A stretch of 60,225 nucleotides of DNA, taken from contig JAEXCG010000122.1 in assembly GCA_023402355.1 (NCBI GenBank), positions 1 to 60,225 on the forward strand. Direction: 5' to 3'. Positions 42,471-52,150 of this stretch are shown here, piece by piece (position 1 is the stretch's first letter; the number at the start of each line of letters is the position of its first letter). Origin of the DNA: Bacillota bacterium. GTDB lineage: Bacteria > Bacillota > Clostridia > Christensenellales > Aristaeellaceae. Made by a program: the position numbers and the translations under genes. The notes under the pieces were generated by a model, which was not told the DNA's origin, searched no databases, and saw only the letters and a program-made list of their open reading frames with translations.

Positions 42471-43429
42471 TTCCGTATCTCCTTCAAGTCATCCAAATCC
42501 GCCCGCACGCGGTCGATGAAGGCCTCCTCCATCGCCTCCGGCGAGATGTAGTCCTCAAGCCGTATGAAGCGCACGCGCGCGTCGCCGCGAAACCAGGTCA
42601 TCTGGCGCTTGGCATAGCGGCGAGATTCGCGCTTGATCGCGCAGACAGCCTCTTCCATCGTGCATTCGCCCCGCAGCGCGGCGGCGATTTCCTTATAGCC
42701 GATCGCCTGCATGGCCCCCGAAACGCCCGGCATAACGCCCGCGTCCAGCAGCGAGCGCACCTCCGATACGAGGCCGTCCGCCATCATCTGCTCCACGCGC
42801 CGGTCGATGCGCGCGTATAAAAGCGCCCGGTCCATCGCAAGGCCGTAGATCAACGGCTTGTAATCCTCGTTCGGCCTGCGTTCGTCCGCGTGCTCCGACA
42901 TGGGGCGGCCCGTCACCTCGAAGACCTCCAGCGCGCGCACCACGCGGCGCACGTCGTTTTCGTGCAGCTTCCGGGCCGATACGGGATCGACTGCGGACAG
43001 CATCGCGTGCAGCCGCGCCCTCCCGCCCGGCGCGTCCGCGACGGCGTGCAGCCGGGCGCGGATGGCCTCGTCCCCCGTCGCCTCTGCAAACTCCATCCGA
43101 TAGGTCAGCGCGTTCAGGTACAGGCCCGTTCCGCCCACCAGCACGGGCAGGCGTCCGCGCGATGCGATCTCCGCGATCGCCCGCGCCGCGCCCTCGCGGT
43201 AGCTGGACACGGTGAAGGGCTCGCGCGGGTCGCAAACGTCGATCATGTGGTGGGCGATTCCCCCGCGCTCCGCCTGCGTGGGCTTGGCCGTGCCCACGTC
43301 CATGCCCCGGTAGACCTGCATGGAGTCCATGGAGACGACCTCGCCCTTTAGCCTTTGGCACAGCGCGATGGAAAGCCGCGTCTTCCCGGAAGCCGTCGGC
43401 CCCACGATCGCCACGATGGGCAGCCCCAT
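42467..43429 (-). CDS. miaA: tRNA dimethylallyltransferase MiaA
   Basis: A 320-aa enzyme that adds a dimethylallyl group to A37 of tRNAs reading UNN codons. The P-loop GPTASGKT lies at about 10-17, followed by MDSMQVYRGMDVGTAKP, the acceptor-site VLVGGTGLYLNAL, and the Arg/Lys-rich KRESRRYAKRQMTWFR near the C-terminus. Length is normal. It lies 13 bases after mutL. MiaB, which methylthiolates its product, is encoded in the same operon. Confidence 0.97.
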   Translation of the reverse strand: MGLPIVAIVGPTASGKTRLSIALCQRLKGEVVSMDSMQVYRGMDVGTAKPTQAERGGIAHHMIDVCDPREPFTVSSYREGAARAIAEIASRGRLPVLVGGTGLYLNALTYRMEFAEATGDEAIRARLHAVADAPGGRARLHAMLSAVDPVSARKLHENDVRRVVRALEVFEVTGRPMSEHADERRPNEDYKPLIYGLAMDRALLYARIDRRVEQMMADGLVSEVRSLLDAGVMPGVSGAMQAIGYKEIAAALRGECTMEEAVCAIKRESRRYAKRQMTWFRGDARVRFIRLEDYISPEAMEEAFIDRVRADLDDLKEIRK

Positions 43430-43442
43430 AGTTCCACCTCCG

Positions 43443-45527
43443 TCAGGTATTGATGCGCTTGAAGCGCCTTTCCAGCTCGCCCCGCGTCAGACGGACGACC
43501 AGCGGCCGCCCGTGCGGGCAGGTCGGCGGCGCGTCTACCTCCTGCATCTGGCGAATCAGCGAGGCGATTTCCGCCTCCGTCAGCGCGTCGCCGCCCTTGA
43601 CCGCGCGCTTGCAGGCCATCTGCAAAATCGCCTCCCGCCGCCGCTCCTGCGTGGCCAGCACGCGCAGCTCGCCCAGCCTGTCGAGCAGCTCCACGAACAT
43701 GGCCTTCGCCTGCGGCTGGCCCAGCACCATCGGCACCGCGCGAATCTGGTAGGCGTCCTCGCCAAACGGCTCGATCTCAAAGCCTGCCGCCTCGATCTCC
43801 TGCCGGTAGCTTTGAAGGCGCTCCCGCTCCTGCGGCGTCACGCTGACGATCTGCGCCGTGAGCAGCTGCTGCGAGCCCGTGCCCTGATCGAGGGAGCGCA
43901 TCAGCCGCTCGTAGAGGATGCGCTCGTGCGCCGCGTGCTGATCGATCAGCAGCAGCTCGCGCTCCTGCTGCACGATGACGTAGGTGTCAAACGCCACCCC
44001 GATCACGCGGAAGACCGGCGGCCTCGGCGCCTCCTGCGCGGTCAGCTCCGCCGCCGTCTCCGTCTGGATCGCCTGCTGTTCGACCGCCGCCGTCTCCCCC
44101 TTAGCGGTCGCGGTGGCCGCGGATGCCGGGGCCTGCTCCGCCCGGCGCTTCACCGGCACGTCGCCCGGGTAGGCGGCAAAGTCGAGCTTGGGCACAGGCC
44201 CTGCGGCGGGCCCCGGCGTCTGGCGCAGCGGGGACCTCCCCGCCGCCTCGCCCCCGCCGAAGTAGGAAGACACCACCTGCGCAAACGCGGCGGCCTCCCC
44301 CGCGCCCGTCGCCGGGGCGCTCGCCCCGTCCGGCTCCAGGTCGGCGGGCGCGGCCGTCCGCTTTGCGGTCGGCTCCGGGGGCCTTGCGGATGGCTCCGGC
44401 GGCTTTAGGGCCGGCTTTTCCGCCGCCGGGGCGTCCGTCCGCTCCGGCGGCGGCGTCACCTCGACGCGGACCTGCGGGCCCGGGGCGACGCCTTCGTCCG
44501 ACAGCTTCATCTCGGGCGCCTGCGCAAAGGCCCCGCGCGCAAAGCAGTCCTGCACCGCGCCGTACACGCTGTCGTAGACGACCGCCTCATTGGAAAAGCG
44601 CACCTCCAGCTTGTTGGGGTGCACGTTCACGTCGAGCATGGGGCCGGGCATCTGCACGTGCAGCATGCAGATCGGGTAATGGCCGATGGTCACCCGCTCG
44701 CGGCAGGCGTCCTCCAGCGCCTGCGTGAGCAGGGCGTTTCGCACGAAGCGCCCGTTCAGGATGAACGTCTGGTGCGTGCGGTTCGCGCGCGCGAGCGGCC
44801 CCACGCCCACAAGGCCCGTCACCTGCACGCTTCCCTCGCCCGCAACCGGCGTAAGGCCCGTCGCGACCTCGCGCCCGTACAGGCAGAACGCCGCCGCGCG
44901 CAGGTCGCCGTTGCCCGGGCTGAAGTAGATCTGCTTCTCGTTGTGAATCAGGCGGATGGACACGTCCGGGTGCGCGAGGATCATGCGCAGCATCGTGTCC
45001 GCCACGCGCGCGCCCTCGGTCGCGGGCTTTTTAAGGAATTTGCGGCGCACGGGCGTATTGTAGAACAGGTCGCGCGCGACGATCGTCGTGCCCTCCGGGC
45101 TCGCCGCGTCCGAGATGGAGGTGATGACCCCGCCCTCGTTCACGACGCGCGTGCCGCTCTCGTCCTCGCGCGTGCGCGTGGTCAGCGTCACGCGCGAGAC
45201 CGCGGCGATGGAGGCGAGCGCCTCGCCCCTGAAACCCAGCGAGCGCAGGTCGAACAGGTCGTCCGCTTTTCTGATCTTGCTGGTCGCGTTTCGCTCAAAC
45301 GCCATGCGCACGTCGCTCCTTCTGATGCCGCTGCCGTTGTCCGTCACGCGCAGGTAGCTGACGCCGCCCTCTCGAATTTCGACGGTGACGGATTGAGCGC
45401 CCGCGTCGATGCTGTTTTCCACCAGCTCCTTGATCGCGGCCGCCGGGCTTTCCACCACCTCGCCCGCGGCGATCTTGCCGATGATCTCCGCGTCCAGCTT
45501 TTGAATCGGCCTGTAGACGAAATCCAT
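43443..45527 (-). CDS. mutL: DNA mismatch repair protein MutL
   Basis: A 694-aa mismatch-repair endonuclease. The GHKL ATPase domain shows LVENSIDAG, DNGSGI and GFRGEALASI; a Pro/Ala-rich linker (about 335-500) follows. The C-terminal domain keeps the endonuclease motif DQHAAHERILYE (about 527-538) plus ACKRAV and CPHGRPLV, so it nicks DNA itself as expected in organisms without MutH. I start at MDFVYRPIQKL, after GGAGGGG; the longer frame would start at a GTG overlapping mutS. Confidence 0.97.
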   Translation of the reverse strand: MDFVYRPIQKLDAEIIGKIAAGEVVESPAAAIKELVENSIDAGAQSVTVEIREGGVSYLRVTDNGSGIRRSDVRMAFERNATSKIRKADDLFDLRSLGFRGEALASIAAVSRVTLTTRTREDESGTRVVNEGGVITSISDAASPEGTTIVARDLFYNTPVRRKFLKKPATEGARVADTMLRMILAHPDVSIRLIHNEKQIYFSPGNGDLRAAAFCLYGREVATGLTPVAGEGSVQVTGLVGVGPLARANRTHQTFILNGRFVRNALLTQALEDACRERVTIGHYPICMLHVQMPGPMLDVNVHPNKLEVRFSNEAVVYDSVYGAVQDCFARGAFAQAPEMKLSDEGVAPGPQVRVEVTPPPERTDAPAAEKPALKPPEPSARPPEPTAKRTAAPADLEPDGASAPATGAGEAAAFAQVVSSYFGGGEAAGRSPLRQTPGPAAGPVPKLDFAAYPGDVPVKRRAEQAPASAATATAKGETAAVEQQAIQTETAAELTAQEAPRPPVFRVIGVAFDTYVIVQQERELLLIDQHAAHERILYERLMRSLDQGTGSQQLLTAQIVSVTPQERERLQSYRQEIEAAGFEIEPFGEDAYQIRAVPMVLGQPQAKAMFVELLDRLGELRVLATQERRREAILQMACKRAVKGGDALTEAEIASLIRQMQEVDAPPTCPHGRPLVVRLTRGELERRFKRINT

Positions 45528-45559
45528 CCCGTCCCCTCCTTTCGGCGTTTCCCGCCCCG

Positions 45560-48163
45560 TCACTTGACGCGCCGCGCCTGCTCCCGCAGCCGGAACAGCG
45601 CGTTCATCGCGTCGATGGGCGTCAGCGCCATCACGTCGATGGCCTTCAGCTCCTCCACGATGTCCATCGCCCCGCTGTCAAAGAGCGTGAGCTGCGCATG
45701 CTTCTCTTCCCCCTGCGCGCCGATGATGTTCTGCCCGATGCTGAGCTGCCCCTTGTCGCGCGTTTCCAGCCGCGCCAGGATCTCGTGCGCGCGCATCACC
45801 ACCGGGCGGGGCATGCCCGCCAGCCGCGCCACGTGGATGCCGAAGCTCTTGTCCGCGCCGCCCGGCACGATCTTGCGCAGGAAGATCACGTCCTCGCCAT
45901 GCTCCTTGACCGACACGCGGAAGTTCACGACGCCGGGCAGGTGGCCTTCCAGCTCGCTCAGCTCGTGGTAATGCGTGGCGAACAGCGTCTTCGCGCCGAT
46001 GATGTCGGGGTTGGCGAGGTATTCCACCACCGCCCAGGCGATGCTGAGGCCGTCGAACGTGCTCGTCCCGCGGCCGATCTCGTCCAGAATGACGAGCGAA
46101 CGGGGCGTCGCGTTCATCAGGATGTGCGCCATCTCGTTCATCTCGACCATGAAGGTGGACTGGCCGCTCGCCAGATCGTCCGACGCGCCGACCCGCGTGA
46201 AGATGCGGTCCGTAAGGCTGATCGTCGCGGAGCTGGCCGGGACGAAGCTGCCCATGTGCGCCATCAACGTGATCAGCGCCACCTGGCGCATGTACGTGCT
46301 CTTGCCCGCCATGTTGGGGCCGGTGATGATGAGCATGCGGTTCTTTGTACCGTCCATGTGCGTGTCGTTGGGTACGAACTGCCCGCCCGCGCTGAGGCTC
46401 TGCTCGACCACAGGGTGGCGTCCTTCGAGAATCTCGATCGTCCCATCCTCCGTGATCTGCGGGCGTACGTATCCGTACTGCGCCGCCGAAAGGGCGAGCG
46501 AGAGCAGCGCGTCCAGGGTCTTGAGGGAAAGCGCGGTCTGCTGCATGCGCTCGATGGCGGCGGAAAGCTTTTCGCGAATTTCGGCAAAGAGCTGCTGCTC
46601 CAGCCTTAGCGAGCGCTCCTGCGCGCCCAAAATCTGCTCCTCCAGCTCGTGCAGCTCCGGCGTCACGAAGCGCTCGCTGTTGGCCAGCGTCTGCTTTCGC
46701 GTGTAGCGGTAGGGCACCTGGTCGTAGTTGGAGCGCGTCACCTCGATGTAGTAGCCGAAGACCTTGTTGTAGCGGATGCGTAGGTTCTTGATGCCTGTCG
46801 CCGCGCGCTCCCTGGCCTCCAGGTCCGCGACCCATTGCTTGCCCTCGGTGGAGGCGCGGCGCAGCCTGTCCAGCTCCTCGCTGTACCCGTCGCGGATGAT
46901 CAGCCCGTCGGAAAGCAGCAGCGGCGCGTCCGGGTTGATCGCGCGCTCCAGCAGTTCGCGCACGTCCTCCACCGGGTCCAGCTTTTCGTAAAGCGCGCAA
47001 AGCAGCGGGCTCTTCCTGCCCGCGATGAGCTCCCTGGCCGCGGGAATGCGCGACAGCGACGAAAGCAGCGCGAGGCAGTCGCGTGCGTTGATGCTCTTAT
47101 AGGAAATACGGCTGAGCAGGCGCTCGATGTCGTACACGCCGCGCAGCTCCTCAAACAGCGACTGGGAAAGGATCGGATCGTCCTTCAGCTCCGCCACCGC
47201 GTCCTGGCGCTCCTCGATGGCCTCCTTCACGCAAAGCGGCTGCTCGATCCAGGACCGCAGCATGCGCCCGCCCATGGAGGTCGCGGTCTTGTCCAGCAGC
47301 CCCAGCAGCGTGCCCTGGCGGCTCCCCCCGCGGATGGAATCCGTCAGCTCCAGGTTGCGCCGCGCCGTGCGGTCCAGCGCCATGTACTGCTCGCGGTGGT
47401 AGATGCGAAGGCTGGTGATGTGCTCCAGCGCGTTCTTCTGCGTGTCGCCGAGGTAGCGCATCAGCGCGCCCGCCGCGCGCGCGGCCAGCTTCATTTCCTG
47501 AAGGCCGAACACGTCCAGCGAGGCCACCTGAAAGTGGCGCGTCAGCGCTTCCCTGGCGCTGCCGAGCTTAAAGGCGCTCTTCTCGTAGGGCGAGAGCGGC
47601 ACCTGCGCGCCAAGTCCCTCCGCAAGCGCCATCGCCCCCTCGTCCGCGATGATTTCGCGCGGCGCAATGCGCGCCAGCTCGTCCGAAAGGCGCGCCGTCT
47701 CCGCCTCGTAGGTAAAAAATTCGCCGGTCGAAACGTCCGCGAAGGCGACGCCCGCGCGCCGTCCCTCCGCGCACAGCGAAAGGATGTAGCTGTTCTGGCG
47801 CTCACGCAGCATCGACTGCTCGATCACCGTGCCGGGCGTCACGACGCGGATCACGTCGCGCTTCACCAGCCCCTTGCACAGCGCCGGGTCCTCCAGCTGC
47901 TCGCAGATCGCCACCTTGTAGCCCTTTTCGATCAGGCGGTTGATGTAGGTTTCCGCCGCGTGATAGGGAACGCCGCACATCGGCGCGCGCTCCTCAAGGC
48001 CGCAGTCCTTGCCCGTCAGCGTCAGCTCGAGCTCTCTTGAAGCGGTCACCGCGTCGTCAAAGAACATCTCGTAAAAGTCGCCCAGCCTGAAAAAGAGCAT
48101 CATGCCGGGGTAGCGTTCCTTGATGTCTAGGTACTGCTGCATCATGGGTGTGACGTTTGCCAT
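45560..48163 (-). CDS. mutS: DNA mismatch repair protein MutS
   Basis: An 867-aa mismatch sensor. The mispair-reading FYEMF motif is at about 29-33 (GDFYEMFFDDA), the connector and clamp domains follow, and the ATPase carries Walker A GPNMAGKST (about 613-621), ILDEIGRGTSTFDG and FATHYHEL. Full length. The GGAGGATAAG ribosome site is close. It lies directly before mutL in one operon. Confidence 0.98.
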   Translation of the reverse strand: MANVTPMMQQYLDIKERYPGMMLFFRLGDFYEMFFDDAVTASRELELTLTGKDCGLEERAPMCGVPYHAAETYINRLIEKGYKVAICEQLEDPALCKGLVKRDVIRVVTPGTVIEQSMLRERQNSYILSLCAEGRRAGVAFADVSTGEFFTYEAETARLSDELARIAPREIIADEGAMALAEGLGAQVPLSPYEKSAFKLGSAREALTRHFQVASLDVFGLQEMKLAARAAGALMRYLGDTQKNALEHITSLRIYHREQYMALDRTARRNLELTDSIRGGSRQGTLLGLLDKTATSMGGRMLRSWIEQPLCVKEAIEERQDAVAELKDDPILSQSLFEELRGVYDIERLLSRISYKSINARDCLALLSSLSRIPAARELIAGRKSPLLCALYEKLDPVEDVRELLERAINPDAPLLLSDGLIIRDGYSEELDRLRRASTEGKQWVADLEARERAATGIKNLRIRYNKVFGYYIEVTRSNYDQVPYRYTRKQTLANSERFVTPELHELEEQILGAQERSLRLEQQLFAEIREKLSAAIERMQQTALSLKTLDALLSLALSAAQYGYVRPQITEDGTIEILEGRHPVVEQSLSAGGQFVPNDTHMDGTKNRMLIITGPNMAGKSTYMRQVALITLMAHMGSFVPASSATISLTDRIFTRVGASDDLASGQSTFMVEMNEMAHILMNATPRSLVILDEIGRGTSTFDGLSIAWAVVEYLANPDIIGAKTLFATHYHELSELEGHLPGVVNFRVSVKEHGEDVIFLRKIVPGGADKSFGIHVARLAGMPRPVVMRAHEILARLETRDKGQLSIGQNIIGAQGEEKHAQLTLFDSGAMDIVEELKAIDVMALTPIDAMNALFRLREQARRVK

Positions 48164-48213
48164 CTTATCCTCCGCATATTCCTGGGCTTATCGGGCTCTC
48201 GCCCGCCGCATCC

Positions 48214-48606
48214 TCAGTGGCAGCCGCCGCAGCTGCCGCAGTTGCCGCTGCATCCGGCCTCTTCGGTCTCCCCGGTCACCATGAACTGGAGCACCTGGTT
48301 GACCTGGTTCATCATCGCGGAAAAGACGCCGCGCGCTTCGCCCATGCGGATGACCGCGTCCATCGCGTTCAGCTTTTCCTGCGCCGCCTTCATCTGCTCG
48401 CTGTGCGCGGCCAGCGCCGCGTGGTCGGGCACTTCCTTGGCGAGTTCCGTCTCCACGCCCTGCTTGTGCTCCAGATAGGCGGTCATCTCCTGCGCCACCT
48501 CGGGCATGGCCATGGCCTCGTCCTCCAGAGCGCGCATGGTCTTGAACTCCTCGGATTCCACGATCGCCTGTCCCAGCGCGCGCGCCTTTTCAAAAACCTC
48601 GTTCAT
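48214..48606 (-). CDS. YlbF/YmcA-family protein with C-terminal cysteine cluster
   Basis: A 130-aa helical protein of the YlbF/YmcA (RicF/RicA) family: EKARALGQAIVESEEFKTMRALEDE, then AYLEHKQGVETEL and KLNAMDAVIRMG. The C-terminus GCSGNCGSCGGCH supplies four cysteines and a histidine, which fits the Fe-S clusters of the Bacillus RicAFT complex that guides RNA processing by RNase Y. Its place between miaB and mutS is the same as ymcA in Bacillus, so ricA-like is the more likely identity, although the Cys tail is more like RicF. Confidence 0.85.
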   Translation of the reverse strand: MNEVFEKARALGQAIVESEEFKTMRALEDEAMAMPEVAQEMTAYLEHKQGVETELAKEVPDHAALAAHSEQMKAAQEKLNAMDAVIRMGEARGVFSAMMNQVNQVLQFMVTGETEEAGCSGNCGSCGGCH

Positions 48607-48631
48607 TTTTACGTCCTCCTAATTCAATCTT

Positions 48632-50047
48632 TTATTCCTGCTCCGTAAGCTCCCCGCGCAGCGTGCTTTCGCCCGCGGAAAGGATGCGTACCTTTACGAT
48701 TTCCCCGATGAGCGAGCGATCTCCCGGGAAGTTTACGGTAATGCCGTATTCGTCCTTGCCCGCCAGCTTCGTCTCGTCGCGCCTGGACGCGCCGTCCACC
48801 AGCACCGAATGCGTGCTGCCGATCATCGCTTCCATGCGCTTTTTCGTGTTTTCCTTTTGAATGGCGATCAGCTTCTGGATGCGCCGCGTCGCCGTCTCCT
48901 CGTCGATGCGCCCCTCCATCTGCGCCGCGCGCGTGCCCGTGCGGGGCGAATAGATGAAGGTAAAGGCCGCGTCGTATTGAACTTCCTGCACGAGGGAGCA
49001 GGTTTCTTCAAACTCCTCCTCCGTCTCGCCCGGGTAGGCCACGATCAGGTCGGTCGTGAGCGCGATGTCGGGGATGCGCTCGCGAAGCCGGCGCACGCGC
49101 TCCATATACTGCTCTTTGGTGTAGCGGCGGTTCATGGAGGCGAGCACCCGGTCGCTGCCCGCCTGCACGGGCAGGTGCAGCGCGTGGCAGATGTGGCGGG
49201 ACGAAGCCATCACCTCGATCAGCTCGTCCGACAAATCCTTGGGGTGGCTCGTCATGAAGCGGATGCGCTCCACGCCGATTTCGTCCAGCGCCGAAAGCAG
49301 CTGTGGGAACGTCATGCCCCCCTCGAGGTCGTTTCCGTAGGAGTTTACGTTTTGCCCCAGCAGCATGATCTCCTTTACGCCGTCGTCCTTGAGGCGCCGC
49401 GCCTCCGCCAGAATATCGGCGGCGTCGCGCGAGCGCTCGCGTCCGCGCACGTAGGGCACGATGCAGTAGGAGCAGAAGTTGTTGCAGCCGTACATGATCG
49501 TGATGTAGGCGTGGGTGCGGCTCTCGCGCCGCACGGGCAGTTCCTCCGGGATGTGGCCCTCGTCGTCCTGCACGACCTCCACCACGCGCCGCCTCGTCTC
49601 CAGCGCGGTTTGCATCAGCTCCGGGAACCGATACAGGTTGTGCGTGCCGAACGCGATGTCCACAAACGGGTATTGGCGCAATATTTTTTCCGCCATGCCC
49701 GGCTGCTGTATCATGCACCCGCACACGCCGACCATCAGCTCCGGCCGGTCCTTCTTGAGCTCTTTCAGCCACGTCACGTTGCCCAGCGCCCGGCGCTCGG
49801 CGTTTTCGCGGATGCAGCAGGTGTTGAAGATCACGAAGTCCGCCGTCTCGCGGCTTTCCGCCTTTTCCATGCCCATGTCGGAAAGCATGCCGGAAAGCGT
49901 CTCGCTGTCGTGCTCGTTCATCTGGCAGCCGTAGGTGACGACGCAGTACGTTCGCGGGCGGTCGTCAAGGGCGCAGACGCGCTTCAAAATCTCGCGCTGG
50001 CGCGCGATCTCCTCCTGCGGAATCCGCGCGGGATCGGTTCTTTTCAT
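48632..50047 (-). CDS. miaB: tRNA-2-methylthio-N6-dimethylallyladenosine synthase MiaB
   Basis: A 471-aa radical SAM methylthiotransferase. The N-terminal UPF0004 domain has the auxiliary-cluster cysteines C41 (TYGCQMNEHDSE), C77 (NTCCIREN) and C111 (GCMIQQP). The radical SAM site is YGCNNFCSYCIVPYVRGRE (about 183-201), and a TRAM domain ends the protein (about 405-470). The start follows GGAAGGAAG and overlaps the rng stop (ATGA). It works after MiaA, encoded further along the operon. Confidence 0.96.
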   Translation of the reverse strand: MKRTDPARIPQEEIARQREILKRVCALDDRPRTYCVVTYGCQMNEHDSETLSGMLSDMGMEKAESRETADFVIFNTCCIRENAERRALGNVTWLKELKKDRPELMVGVCGCMIQQPGMAEKILRQYPFVDIAFGTHNLYRFPELMQTALETRRRVVEVVQDDEGHIPEELPVRRESRTHAYITIMYGCNNFCSYCIVPYVRGRERSRDAADILAEARRLKDDGVKEIMLLGQNVNSYGNDLEGGMTFPQLLSALDEIGVERIRFMTSHPKDLSDELIEVMASSRHICHALHLPVQAGSDRVLASMNRRYTKEQYMERVRRLRERIPDIALTTDLIVAYPGETEEEFEETCSLVQEVQYDAAFTFIYSPRTGTRAAQMEGRIDEETATRRIQKLIAIQKENTKKRMEAMIGSTHSVLVDGASRRDETKLAGKDEYGITVNFPGDRSLIGEIVKVRILSAGESTLRGELTEQE

Positions 50048-51468
50048 GGCTTCCTTCCTTCCGTATCGAGCAGCGCCGCGCCCTGCGGCGGCGCCTCGTT
50101 TTCCCAAAGCGCTGAAAGCGCAAATTTTTCAATCGGCATGCCGGGTTTCGCCAGCGCATACACGCGCGCGCCCGCGGGCGCGCAAAGCGCCGTCAGCGCC
50201 TGCGCCGCCGCGGGGTGCAGCGTCAAAAGGAGGGCCGCGCCTTCACCGGCGCAAAGCCGCCTGCGCGCCGCCAGCAGCGCGCGCCTGGCGATCTCCTCCT
50301 CGCGCAGCACGCGCCCCGCGCCGCGGCACGTCGGGCACGGGCGCGTCAGCACCTCGATAAGCGGCTGTGAAAGCCGCGTTCTTGTAAGCTCCACCAGCCC
50401 AAGGCCCGTCATGCCCACGAGGTGCGTCTTCGAGCGGTCGGCCGACAGCGCCTCTTTCAGCGCCGCCAGCACCCCTTCGACGTGCGCCTGATTCTCCATG
50501 TCGATGAAGTCCGCCACCACGATGCCGCCCACGTCGCGCAGCCGGAGCTGGCGCGCGATCTCCCGCGCCGCCTCCAGATTCACCGCGTAGGCGGTCTCCT
50601 CCAGGCCGTGCTTGCCCGTATACTTGCCGGAGTTCACGTCGATGACCGTCATCGCCTCGCAGGGGTCGATCACGAGGTACCCTCCGCAGTCCAGCCATAC
50701 GCGCCGCTGGCAGGCGCGCTCCGCCTTGGCTTCCAATCCGTAAAGGTCAAAAATCGGCGTTTCGTTCTCGTCGTGCAGCTCAAGCAGGCCCTCAGGCACC
50801 AGCTCCGCCAGCGCCTGCGCGCCCTCCCCCTGCGCCGCGACGCGCACGGTTTCCGGCGTCAGCAAATCGCGCAGCATGCGCCCGGCCAGGTCCTCCTCCT
50901 GCATCAAAAGGCCCGGCCCGTTCCGCTTCGCATAGGCGCTCCGGATGGAAAGCAGGCGCTCGTAAAGCGCCCGCGCCTCCGCCTCGACGTCCGCGTCCGG
51001 CGCGCCCGCCGCCTGCGTGCGAAGCAGCAGCCCGCAGCCCTCGGGGCAGATCGCGCCGCCCAGCGCGCGCAGCCGCTCCTGCGCCGCCGCGTCCAGCTTG
51101 CGCGAGACGCCGACGCCCTGCGTGCCGGGCTTTAACACGCACAGCCTGCCCGGCAGGGTGATCTCCCGCGTCAGGCGAAGGCCCTTCGTCCCGCCCGGCG
51201 GGTCCTTGAGCACCTGCACGAGCAGCTCCTGCCCGCCGCGCACGCTTTCCCCGCCGCCCAACGGGAGGAAGGCGTTCTTCTCCAGGCCGATGTCCACGAA
51301 CGCGGCCTGCATGCCTAAAAGCACGCGCTGCACGCGTCCCTTGTACACGCTGCCCGTGCGCTTGCCCTCGCCCGCGCGCTCCAGCGCGTATTCGCAGAGC
51401 TTCCCGTCCTCCACGACCGCCATGCGCACGAGCTCCCGGCCGCATTCCAGAAAGATTTCTCTCTTCAT
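50044..51468 (-). CDS. rng: Ribonuclease G/E family endoribonuclease
   Basis: A 474-aa RNase E/G catalytic protein for rRNA and mRNA processing. An S1-like domain (about 35-110; GSVYKGRVQRVLLGMQAAFVDIGLEKNAFL) precedes the DNase I-like core, with catalytic Asp residues in TVIDVNSGK (about 275) and VADFIDM (about 320), and the zinc-link CPTC (about 378). Residues after 410 are less conserved. Two bases separate it from the TIGR03936 gene, an order common in Clostridia. Confidence 0.94.
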   Translation of the reverse strand: MKREIFLECGRELVRMAVVEDGKLCEYALERAGEGKRTGSVYKGRVQRVLLGMQAAFVDIGLEKNAFLPLGGGESVRGGQELLVQVLKDPPGGTKGLRLTREITLPGRLCVLKPGTQGVGVSRKLDAAAQERLRALGGAICPEGCGLLLRTQAAGAPDADVEAEARALYERLLSIRSAYAKRNGPGLLMQEEDLAGRMLRDLLTPETVRVAAQGEGAQALAELVPEGLLELHDENETPIFDLYGLEAKAERACQRRVWLDCGGYLVIDPCEAMTVIDVNSGKYTGKHGLEETAYAVNLEAAREIARQLRLRDVGGIVVADFIDMENQAHVEGVLAALKEALSADRSKTHLVGMTGLGLVELTRTRLSQPLIEVLTRPCPTCRGAGRVLREEEIARRALLAARRRLCAGEGAALLLTLHPAAAQALTALCAPAGARVYALAKPGMPIEKFALSALWENEAPPQGAALLDTEGRKP

Positions 51469-51469
51469 A

Positions 51470-52150
51470 TCACATTTCGATCAGCGGCAGGGCCTGTCCA
51501 TCCCGCACGCCGAAGAGGCCCGTTCTGTGCATGCGCGCCTTGTCCGCCTTTGCGTCCGCGAACTTTTCCAGCGCGCCCACCAGCACCTCGGGCTTGAGCG
51601 TGGCGATTTCCTCGAACGACACGCGCGCGTACAGCGTAGCGCCCGCTTCCGTCCGCTCCGTCACGCGCAATTCGTGAATCATCGGGCGGATGTCCACCGG
51701 CTTTTCACCGCTCTTGGTCTTTCGAATCGCCGGGATCGATTCCTGCGCGAGGAAGCCCGGCAGGCTGTCCGCGATGACCCTCGCGCCCTCTCCGAAAAGC
51801 CTGATGTCGTAGGCCGCCTGGCGCAGCATGCCCATCAGCGCGGGGTGGCGGTCGTCCGCCGTCACCACCCGCGAGGCCGACAGCGCCGGCGGCAGCACGC
51901 GGTTCATGCTTTCAAGGCAGGTTTCGGCGGGCACGTCCTGCGTGAGCGTCACGTCCAGAATTTCCGCCTCGCCCGATACGCCCACCGACAGCGCGGAGGC
52001 GAACGACATCACCACGTGCGGGCTGAACCCCTTGGAGTAGGCGATCGGCAGGCCGCTCCTGCGAAGCGCGCGCTGCATCGTGCGCTGAAGGTCCAAAAGG
52101 CCCAGATGGCGCACGCTTTCCGCTTTCTGGAACTGCAAAAACATCCTCAT
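51470..52150 (-). CDS. TIGR03936/DUF2344 radical-SAM-linked protein
   Basis: A 226-aa protein of the DUF2344 family, almost always encoded directly after the TIGR03960 radical SAM protein. The start MRMFLQFQKAESVRHLGLLDLQRT and the motif LPIAYSKGFSPHVVMSFASALSVG are diagnostic. Its ATG overlaps the TIGR03960 stop. Function is unknown; the link to RNase G and MiaB suggests RNA modification or ribosome work, by context only. The longer frame starting near 52252 overlaps the upstream gene and is not used. Confidence 0.92.
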   Translation of the reverse strand: MRMFLQFQKAESVRHLGLLDLQRTMQRALRRSGLPIAYSKGFSPHVVMSFASALSVGVSGEAEILDVTLTQDVPAETCLESMNRVLPPALSASRVVTADDRHPALMGMLRQAAYDIRLFGEGARVIADSLPGFLAQESIPAIRKTKSGEKPVDIRPMIHELRVTERTEAGATLYARVSFEEIATLKPEVLVGALEKFADAKADKARMHRTGLFGVRDGQALPLIEM

